Part shown: positions 56,131 through 64,000 of the stretch, one piece after another
Layout: each line of letters opens with the position of its first letter
Numbering within the stretch: the stretch's first letter is position 1
NCBI GenBank assembly: GCA_019279435.1
Contig: JAAALK010000288.1
Location: 49,295,742-49,359,741 of the forward strand
DNA length: 64,000 bases
Origin: Zizania palustris
Taxonomy: Eukaryota > Streptophyta > Magnoliopsida > Poales > Poaceae
Direction of reading: 5' to 3'
Position numbers and translations under genes: made by a program
The notes under the pieces: generated by a model
What the model saw: the letters and a program-made list of their open reading frames with translations, nothing else
Databases searched by the model: none
Told to the model about the DNA's origin: nothing

Positions 56131-56966
56131 CGTCATCTGCAGCTGCAATGCCGGAGTGGTCTCACGTTCCGATATCTTTCTCTGCGGAGGATGCAGCTGG
56201 TATTAAGTTCCCGCATGCAGATCCATTGGTTATCACTGCTGATATTGCGGGCACTGAAGTCTGAAGGGTGTTAATTGACAGAGGTAGCTCGGTAGATATC
56301 ATTTTTGTTCAAGCCTTCGATCAGTTATGCATTTCCAGGAAGCATCTTCTTGCAGTGGCTCGTCCTTTGCAAGGCTTCGCAGGACCCCCGCTCGATGCAC
56401 TTGGCCAGATAGGCCTGGAAGTCACCTTTGGAGAAGGTTTATTAGCCCGAATTGAAGAAGTAATTTTCGATGTGATAGATGCCCCGTATGCTTATAATGT
56501 CATCTTCGGAAGGGGCATGTTGAACCAGTTCGGAGCTGTGGCGCATCACAATTACTTGTGCATGAAGATGCCCACACAAGCAGGAGTCCTTACAATCTTC
56601 GGAGATCAAGCTATTGCTCGGAGGGCGGAATATGGTCATGGTCCCCCTCTTGATCCGAGGCAAGTAAACAGTGTGCAGGATAATGAAGAAATTTTTTCAA
56701 CCTCCTCCGAAGCTTCGAAGAAGTCCTTTCCGAGACCAAGTCCCGAAGGAGAGATTGCAACGAAAGTCATTGTTAAAGATGGTAAAGAGTACACTTTTCA
56801 ATTTGGTAAAGATTTAGCTCCTGAAATTGCAACCTCCTTGGAAAAGGTAGTGGAAGAAAATTTGGATGTCTTCGCTTGGTCTGACGAAGATATCACCGGA
56901 GTCGATCGGGATATCATTGAACACAGTTTACTTGTAAACCCGAAGGCCCGGCCTGTTCGGCAATGA
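56131..56966 (+). pseudogene. pol: Protease of element C
   Basis: Continuous with gag. VPISFSAEDAAGIKFPHAD, then TGA at 56,262 in place of Arg, then LIDRGSSVDIIFVQAF (active-site segment with Arg in place of Gly), IFGRGMLNQFGAVAHHNYL and a linker ending NPKARPVRQ before TGA at 56,964. Both stops read CGA in the expected ancestor. Confidence 0.82.
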
Positions 56967-57752
56967 CTCCGGAAGATGTCCGCAGAGAGAGCTGCTCTGG
57001 CTAAGGACGAAGTTGAAAAATTATTGAAGGCTGGGATTATCAGAGAAGTGGCTCACACAGAATGGTTAGCCAACCCAGTCTTCGTCAGAAAGAAGTCTTC
57101 CGGGAAGTGGCGCATGTGCATTGATTTCACATCTTTGAATAAAGCATGCCCACGTGACCCCTACCCCATGCCCCGAATTGATCAACTGGTTGACTCCACC
57201 GCAGGTTCGGAGTTACTAAGCTTCCTCGACGCGTATTCTAGTTATCATCAAATATGGTTGAAGCGCGAAGATGAAATCAAGACAAGCTTTGTAACTCCTT
57301 CGGGAGTCTTCTGCTATGTAAGAATGCCCTTCGGCCTAAGAAACGCCGGGGCTACTTTTTCAAGATTAGTTGCTAAGGCTCTAGGTCATCAACTAGGTCG
57401 CAATGTGGAGGCCTATATGGATGATATTGTAATAAAGAGTGCTTTAAAGCACCAACATAGCCTAGACTTAGCAGAAACATTCAATAGCCTTCGGGCATGT
57501 GGGATCCGCCTTAACCCCGAAAAATGTATATTCGGCGCTAAGGCTGGAAAATTGTTAGGGTATTTAGTTTCAAGCAGGGGAATTGAAGCTAGCCCTACTC
57601 AAATAACTGCGCTGCAAAGGATGGCTCCTCCGGAGAATTTAAAGCAAGTGCAAAAGCTGACTGGGCGTTTGGCCGCACTTAGCAGGTTTTTATCAAGGTC
57701 TGCGGAGAGGAGCTTGCCGATATTCAAAGCTTTGAAAGGGTCCGATATATGA
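56967..57752 (+). pseudogene. pol: Reverse transcriptase of element C, truncated after RT
   Basis: Open from the TGA at 56,964 to 57,752. VEKLLKAGIIREVAHTEWLA, MCIDFTSLNKACPRDPYP, motif A FLDAYSSYHQ, FGLRNAGATFSRL, YMDD and LLGYLVSSRGIEASP are all intact. RNase H is missing because element sequence ends at about 57,744 and the last codons are flanking DNA. Confidence 0.88.
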
Positions 57753-58680
57753 AATCACGGACATCTATGTAGACCCTTTTCTCTAAAAAAATCTTTGGTA
57801 AATTCTGAGACTGAGTAGTTGCAGCAATAATGTATATTAATTCCAATGCAAGGTTGTACTCCAATATATATTGCTACTAGATAGCTAACTGTTTTTAAAT
57901 GTAGTAAATAGAGGACAGTCACGTGGAGTATATAATAAGAGCAGCTACAGTAATGGGCAGGTTGCATGTTTCAAAGTCAAGAGCTATGTATATCTAATAG
58001 AATTATTTATGGATATCTCACCGTTTGGATGCCAAATATCCACATCCAACATTTATGCCGAAATATAACTGCATGCATGCTGGAATGAGTAAATTAGGCA
58101 TCTATATGTATTTTTAATGCAGAGCTGTCTGTCTGTACAACAAATAATGTTGCATATGCATTATGCAAGCAAATAGCTAGTTTCAGTAGACACAAGATCC
58201 CATGTTGTTAATGCATACAGAAAATATAGATAAGTGGAATGGTGTACGTATATCATTCTATTGAAGTGTTGTGGTTTGAGTGTTTTGATGAGGATACATG
58301 CAGAGAGATGATCTCATCTCTTGTGGTGCTCATGTGCGTAATTTGTGCGATTGATTGTTTGGTTCTGTACTGGTGGTTGTTAATATTAGGAGAAATTCAT
58401 GTTATTTTTTGTTGTCTTGGATGTGGTTCCCTCTATGAGAAGTTTTATTTTCTCACGCGCTATATATTTGGATGAGTAACCATCGAAGTAGATAAACCAT
58501 GATTGGTTATCATGTAATTTTGGTGAGTGCTTCTGAGTGTAACTCCAATGATTGGTTATCAATCATAGGTTTTTTATTCATTAAAATAATTCTACTTTAC
58601 GGGTCTTAAAATTTTAAAAGATTTAAACTTGGGGTTTAATAATATTACATATATATGCTTGTTTACTTCATTTGAAGAGT
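57745..58680. other. AT-rich intergenic DNA, no gene seen
   Basis: Low-GC sequence. A 78-codon frame at 58,239-58,475 has hydrophobic, cysteine-rich random-looking content and no support. ATGATTGGTTATCA occurs twice (about 58,499 and 58,547). Confidence 0.55.
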
Positions 58681-58689
58681 GTTCACTAA

Positions 58690-58832
58690 CTCCCGTGCGC
58701 CGAACTCTGCCCATTGCCACCGCTCCCGGAGCCCACGCCGCCCTCGGAGCCCGTCATCGTCGTCCCCGAAGGCCGTCGGCGCCAAACTCCGCACATCGCT
58801 CCCAAAGCCCACGCCACCCTCGGCTACCCTTG
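58690..58832. repeat. GC-rich two-copy duplication
   Basis: CGCCGAACTCTGCCCAT…CCGCCCTCGG at about 58,697 recurs as CGCCAAACTCCGCACAT…CCACCCTCGG at about 58,779, in an otherwise AT-rich stretch. Proline-rich if translated, but there is no gene context. Confidence 0.5.
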
Positions 58833-58859
58833 AAATAATTGCAAGGTGTTTAGATAATT

Positions 58860-59040
58860 AAGTTTGTTTAAATTCTGATTTCTTGATTAGACATAAAGAT
58901 TAAATAGCAAGTTTGTGATGTACTCTTTAATTTGACTCATTGGAGCTAAATCTAGTTCTTGAGTGAAGTCTTCTATATCTAAGTTATGCCATGAGAAATA
59001 TTGCATACCACATTACCACTTTTTAGAACAACTTTTAGAG
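58860..59040. other. AT-rich lead-in to the 287-bp array
   Basis: No coding. The last bases (TTTTAGAG) already match the unit border of the array. Confidence 0.4.
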
Positions 59041-61340
59041 GCCTATGATGCAAATTGTAATTGAGTTATCTCATGTATGTCATCAAGCCGTGAGACACAT
59101 CCATTCCGGTCAACAACTTCTTTCTCGTGTTGCTGACAGGGAATGGATGTGCTCACGGTTCCATGGCAGCCATGAACATTTTGAAAAGCTACACAAAATA
59201 TGCTGAGGCCTAAACAACACTGTGACCAGTTTACTACCGCTATTATTTCTAAGGCTACTATATACTAATCCTCAAGTTCATGCATCTGGCTGAAGGCCAA
59301 CATTAGATTCTGCAATTCTTTTTAGGGGCCTATGATGCAAATTGTAATTGAGTTATCTCATGTATGTCATCAAGCCGTGGGACACATCCATTCCGGTCAA
59401 CAACTTCTTCTTTCTCGTGTTGCTGACAGGGAATGGATGTGCTCACGGTTTATTGCAGCCATGAACATATTTGAAAAACAACACAAAATATGCTGAGGCC
59501 TCAACAACACAAGAGAGAGAGAACAACACAATCTCCTAACTTGAGGATTAATATAGTAGCTTCAGAAGTAATAGCTCACTACTGTAGCCAAGAAGAGTGT
59601 TCATACATTTTCCACCTTTGACACTGTGATCAGTTTACTACTGCTATTATTTCTGAGGCTACAGTAGTAAACTGATCACAGTGTCAAAGGTGGGAAATGT
59701 ATGAAAAATCTTCTTGGCTACAGTAGTCAGCTATTACTTCCGAAGCCACTATATTAATTCTCAAGCTAGGAGATTGTGTTGTTCTCTCTCTTTAGTTTTG
59801 TTGATACCTCAGCATATTTTGTGTTGTTTTTCCCTCTAATGTTCCATGGCAACAAAATATGCTGAGGCCTCAACGACATTGTGATCAGTTTACTACCGCT
59901 ATTATTTCTAAGGCTACTATATACTAATCCTCAAGTTCATGCATTCGGTTGAAGACCAACATTAGATTCTGCAATTCCTTTTAGAGGCCTATGATGCAAA
60001 TTGTTATTGAGTTATCTCATGTATGTCATCAAGCCGTGTGAAACGTCCATTCCTATCAACAACTTCTTTCTCGTGTTGCTGACAGGGAATGGGCGTGCTC
60101 ACGGTTCCATGGCAGCCATGAACATTTTGAAAAGCTACACAAAATATGCTGAGGCCTAAACAACACTGTGACCAGTTTACTACCGCTATTATTTCTAAGG
60201 CTACTATATACTAATCCTCAAGTTCATGCATCTGGCTGAAGGCCAACATTAGATTCTGCAATTTCTTTTAGAGGCCTATGATGCAAATTGTTATTTAGTT
60301 ATCTCATGTATGTCATCAAGCCATGGGACACATCCATTCCTATCAACAACTTCTTTCTCGTGTTGCTGACAGGGAATGGATGTGCTCATGGTTCCATGGC
60401 AGCCATGAACATTTTGAAAAGCTACACAAAATATGCTGAGGCCTAAACAACACTGTGACCAGTTTACTACCGCTATTATTTCTAAGGCTACTATATACTA
60501 ATCCTCAAGTTCATGCATCTGGCTGAAGGCCAACATTAGATTCTGCAATTCCTTTTAGGGGCCTATGATGCAAATTGTTATTGAGTTATCTCATGTATGT
60601 CATCAAGCCATGAGACACATCCATTCCTATCAACAACTTCTTTCTCGTGTTGCTGACAGGGAATGGATGTGTTCATGGTTCCATGGCAGCCATGAACATT
60701 TTGAAAAGCTACACAAAATATGCTGAGGCCTCAACAACATTGTGTTCAGTTTACTACTGCTATTATTTCTAAGGCTACTATATACTAATCCTCAAGTTCA
60801 TGCATCCGGTTGAAGACCAACATTAGATTCTGCAATTCCTTTTAGAGGCCTATGATGCAAATTGTTATTTAGTTATCTCATGTATGTCATCAAACCATGT
60901 GACACATCCATTCCTATCAACAACTTCTTTCTCGTGTTGCTGACAGGGAATGGATGTGCTCATGGTTCCATGGCAGCCATGAACATTTTGAAAAGCTACA
61001 CAAAATATGCTGAGGCCTAAACAACACTGTGACTAGTTTACTACCGCTATTATTTCTAAGGCTACTATATACTAATCCTCAAGTTCATGCATCTGGCTGA
61101 AGGCCAACATTAGATTCTGCAATTCCTTTTAGGGGCCTATGATGCAAATTGTTATTGAGTTATCTCATGTATGTCATCAAACCATGTGACACGTCCATTC
61201 CTATCAACAACTTCTTTCTCGTGTTGCTGACAGGGAATGGGCGTGAACATGGTTCCATGGCAGACATGAACATTTTGAAAAACAACACAAAATATGCTGA
61301 GGCCTCAACAACACTAGAGAGAGAAAACAACACAACATCC
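59041..61340. repeat. Tandem array of a 287-bp unit
   Basis: The anchor GCCTATGATGCAAATTGT starts units at 59,041, 59,328, 59,987, 60,274, 60,561, 60,848 and 61,135. Five of the six steps are exactly 287 bp. The 659-bp step is two units' worth plus 85 bp and contains a large inversion. Each unit holds CGTGTTGCTGACAGGGAATGG, CATGGCAGCCATGAACATTT and CAAAATATGCTGAGGCC. The last unit runs into the CACTA gene leader. Units differ by a few percent. The array belongs either to the CACTA element or to its flank. Confidence 0.92.
59474..59831. repeat. 170-bp inverted repeat with 18-base loop inside the array
   Basis: Left arm 59,474-59,643 and right arm 59,662-59,831 are reverse complements at roughly nine of ten positions. 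The loop is CTATTATTTCTGAGGCTA, which is the normal unit sequence at that point, so a unit was copied in reverse. A transcript from either strand would fold into a long, nearly perfect hairpin. Confidence 0.92.
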
Positions 61341-61410
61341 TAACTTTAGGATTAATATGACATCAGACCTTTTTTGCATAACCAAAATTCTGATACATTA
61401 GCATCTTCAT

Positions 61411-63927
61411 ATGAATAGTTTATCTATGGCGGAAGAAGGACGTTCCATCGAGGAGCTCATCTACGAGTCTCCCGCAAAAACAAATAAAGAGGGTTCATCT
61501 GAAGGATCCTCCGATAGCGAATCTTCGTACCACTCTCCGGAGAATGAACATCCAATGGAGCCTAGGAAGAAGAGAACGAGAGAAGACGCCGATGAGGATT
61601 ACATTCCTGAAGCTCAAGCGGAGGTAATTATTACGTTAGTAACAAGTCAGAGCAGCTTCTAACCGAGGATTACATTCCTGAAGCTCACATTGTCTATCAT
61701 CGTAGGATCGTCCAAAGCGAGGAAGCAAGCGTCGATTATTCCAAGTCGAGAAAAGAACAACTATTGTCCCAGCTATTGAGTCAGCTGAGCGAACAGATGT
61801 TGAGCCCGCTGCCACAACATCGTCTGCAAATGCGAAGAGGAGAGGGAAACGGGAGAAGAACAAGCTACATACAGCTATCTATGAGGTTGAAGAAGTGCAT
61901 GTTGATGGGGCTCCAAAGAAGCCAAAAGAAATCACAGCGAAGTGGCGTAACGACTGTGGATGTCTCGCCAGGGAGCGATGTAAGATAGTTTGGAAAAATT
62001 GGAAGATTGTCCCTGAAGCTACAAAGAACGAATTGTGGCAGCATATAAAAGCGCATTATAAATTCCCGGAAGACCGCTTAGAAGACGCTAAAGCTGCCAC
62101 ATTGAAGACTATCGGGAAGGCTCTCCGTACATTTAGGACTAAACTGAACACACAATACCTTCAGAAAGATGAGTCGCCACTCAACGACTACGGCTTTATA
62201 ACGCCAAATGAATGGAATGAATTCAAAATGCAGCATTGCTCCGAAGAAGCCAAACAAGAGAGCATAATGTTCAAAGAACTTAATAAGAAGAATAAGTTCC
62301 CCCATAAACTTGGGCCAGGTGGATATAAGGCTAAGGAGGATGAGTGGAGTAAAAAGGAGGAGGAGGACCGTGCGGCTGGGTTACCTGAACAGTTTTCAGG
62401 TGCTGATCAGCGCACTAAGAGATGGCTCCTAGGTCGAGCTAAAAAAACACCCGAAGGCCAATATATGCTCTCCGACTCACGGACTAGTGAAGTATTCCAG
62501 AAAGCACAGGAAATCGCTGAGTTGGAGAAGACTGGAAAGTTCAAGCCCGAGGGATGTAATGACCAGCTTACATTTGCTCTCGGAAACGAGGAACATCGAG
62601 GGCGCACCCGAGGTGTCTCTTCTATAGCACCCTGGAAAAATACTTTCAAGAAACAGGAGGGTGCCACATACAAGAAGCGTCAAGCACGCACAGACGACGC
62701 CGCAGAGCGCCGTGCAGAGTGGGAGCGACACTTTTTTGAATTTATTAACGAGAATCCAAACATAATGCAGGCTGCAGCTGGACAAATAATTGTGCCAGAG
62801 GTACGACTCGACGTACCAAGCAGTGTTGGCTCAGTACAAGACAAATTTCCTGTAAATTATATTAAAGAGGACACACCCTGCAGCCTGCATGTACCGATAG
62901 GGCGCAAAGGGCATTCCCAAGAGGCTGCACGAGGCATTGCTATGCCTGGGGATTTATTTCACAATCGGCCTATTCCTGCTGACTATACCAAGGTTCAGGT
63001 CAATGAGATCACCAACGACAGATTTATTAATGACCCCTTGGATCTTCCAATGCCTGATGAGGGGATTGAGACAATCGGAGCTGCTCTAAATAACTTTGTC
63101 CTATGGGCGAGCCGAGATATCAAATTACTGTAGACAAGTTCTCAGAGTAAATCACCTATTGTCTCATCACAATCCCCCACATATCTTTCATCTCAGGATG
63201 TGCAAAATATAGGATCATTATCACCTGTTGATGAGCGTGAAATAGAGGAAAAGGCAGAGGAAGAGCCAGTGCCCAATAAAGTGGCAGAAGTGATAGAATC
63301 GAAAGTGACTTCTGATCCTCAAGTGACAAAGCTAGTGCCAGTGCTTGAGCCCACTGATGAGCCCAACACAAATGTGCCAGAGCCAGATCAAATGCCAGTG
63401 CTAGTTCCGACTGAGCCTCAAGTGCCAGTTCCGGCTGATCCTCAAGTGCCAGTGCTAGTTGCTGCCGAGCCTGAAAAACAAGATGCATGACCAAAGCCAG
63501 CAATCCACAAGATAACTGTTCAAGCTGGGCAGTGTTCTGCGCTGAAATCTGAAATGCATAAATTTTTTAATACTTTGGGGCAAACACGTTCTATGCCCGA
63601 AGCGGCTCCCATAAAGGCTCCAGTACAAAAGCATGCGGGCTCACTTTCTATTGATAAGAGGACCTACGGAGACGAGGATTATATCGAATATGAACCAGGC
63701 AAACCATTATTACCCCAAGGAGTACTTAATTGTATGCCTTGGACGATGAAAACATTTCATGACTGGTACCTCGAAGCGTCTTCGTTAGGTGTAACACAAA
63801 TAGAACTGACGGTTCCACAAGAAATATTCAACTGCCCAGAGTTTAAGCTTGCACTATTTTTCGACGACTTCCATCGGATGTTTCGTCTGAAGCGAACCGA
63901 CATCACAAGCATGATGCTCTGGTGCAT
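61411..63927 (+). pseudogene. CACTA (En/Spm) TNP-like protein gene, two in-frame stops
   Basis: Exon 1 (61,411-61,623) encodes MNSLSMAEEGRSIEEL and an acidic Ser/Glu segment with a basic RKKRTR patch. Exon 2 starts at 61,706 in phase and runs in one frame to 63,927. A block of about 300 residues (ITAKWRNDCGCLARERCKIVW, YGFITPNEWNEF, HKLGPGGYKAKEDEW, LALGNEEHRGRTRGV-like wording) matches plant CACTA TNP/Transposase_24 proteins. TAG at 63,131 and TGA at 63,488 interrupt it. Between them lie Pro/Val/Glu repeats (QVPVLV, PEPDQMPVL). The end (YEPGKPLLPQGVLNCMPW, FHDWYLEASSLG) is the segment that usually precedes a ULP1-type cysteine protease, expected beyond the window. No TNPD-type transposase is seen here. 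Confidence 0.8.
61624..61705 (+). other. Intron of the CACTA TNP-like gene
   Basis: GAG|GTAATT donor and CATCGTAG acceptor, 82 bp. Removal joins PEAQAE to DRPKRGSKR in frame. A 23-bp sequence (GAGGATTACATTCC…GCTCA) occurs both in exon 1 (61,594-61,616) and inside the intron (61,665-61,687). Confidence 0.7.
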
Positions 63928-64000
63928 GTAAGTACTTTATACTTTGTCAAAACAAAGAAAAAATAAATAATGTCTTATATTGACTATTGTTTTATAACAT
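63928..64000 (+). other. Start of the next intron of the CACTA gene
   Basis: GTAAGTAC donor at 63,928, followed by AT-rich sequence to the window end. Confidence 0.6.

Larger units (their letters stand above)
54007..57744 (+). mobile_element. Tat-type Ty3/gypsy element C, 5' two-fifths
   Basis: 5' LTR, PBS, gag, protease and RT of the D family, ending abruptly at 57,744 within the segment after RT (IFKALKGSD). Left target copy GCCCC at 54,002-54,006. It is the best-preserved member of the family here. Its frame from about 55,410 to 57,752 has only two stops, both TGA where relatives have Arg, as expected from CpG decay. Confidence 0.92.

Noticed and set aside
58239..58475. Small membrane protein gene of 78 codons
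   Set aside because: AT-rich random frame with many Cys, Val and Leu. No neighbouring promoter, exon or homology pattern.
58683..58693. CACTAACTCCC as the CACTA element terminus
   Set aside because: The pentanucleotide is common and I could not find a matching inverted copy or target duplication in the window.
59041..61340. CRISPR-like array
   Set aside because: Units are 287 bp, nearly identical throughout, with no alternation of short repeats and unique spacers, in a plant nuclear context.

Overview
The window is repeat-dense DNA of a plant nuclear genome, most likely a grass (Poaceae). The evidence is Sirevirus-type Ty1/copia elements primed by initiator tRNA-Met, Tat-type Ty3/gypsy elements with two RNase H domains, a MULE transposase next to a plant mobile domain (PMD) frame, and a CACTA (En/Spm) TNP-type gene with GT-AG introns. 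I see no ordinary single-copy host gene, no tRNA or rRNA gene and no CRISPR array. Almost everything is a transposable element, and the elements sit inside one another. The assignment to grass is inference.

Layout, left to right. (1) 1-9863, minus strand: a young Sirevirus copia element (element F) with 5' LTR 7909-9863, PBS, gag, pol, a noncoding tail with several polypurine tracts, and a 3' LTR cut by the window start. (2) 9864-~12,050, plus strand: the 3' part of a chromovirus-like gypsy element (G) into which F jumped. (3) ~12,050-15,094, plus strand: a decayed MULE transposase followed by a PMD frame (H), interrupted at 15,095 by a minus-strand Tat gypsy (I, 15,095-~21,495) that kept only its 3' LTR. 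(4) 21,496-23,129: noncoding DNA with three consecutive hairpins sharing an AGTCGG/CCGACT core and a MITE-like element. (5) 23,130-43,686: a complete but old minus-strand Tat gypsy (D) bounded by the target duplication CAGTG. It carries an antisense extra ORF and is split in its PBS flank by an older Sirevirus (E, 32,822-43,143, target duplication TCCCC). (6) 43,692-45,306: AT-rich DNA and an LTR remnant. (7) 45,307-57,744: three plus-strand Tat elements in series (A, B, C), each inserted into the one before, all lacking 3' ends. B and C belong to the same family as D. (8) 57,745-61,400: noncoding DNA, then a 287-bp tandem array (59,041-~61,340) containing a 170-bp inverted repeat that could fold into a long hairpin. 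(9) 61,411-64,000: a CACTA TNP-like gene with one intron, two in-frame stops, and a splice donor leading out of the window.

By-eye LTR comparison gives the order of events. D is oldest (about 39 substitutions in 460 aligned bases), E inside D is younger (about 17 in the first 370), and F is very recent (4 in 1038). Most coding frames are broken by stops and frameshifts. The exception is the pol of F, open from protease to RNase H and joined to gag through a single in-frame UAG.

The observations most worth a second look are the hairpin-forming inversion inside the 287-bp array beside the CACTA gene, the gag-UAG-pol junction of F, the antisense ORF of D, and the hairpin cluster at 21.8 kb.
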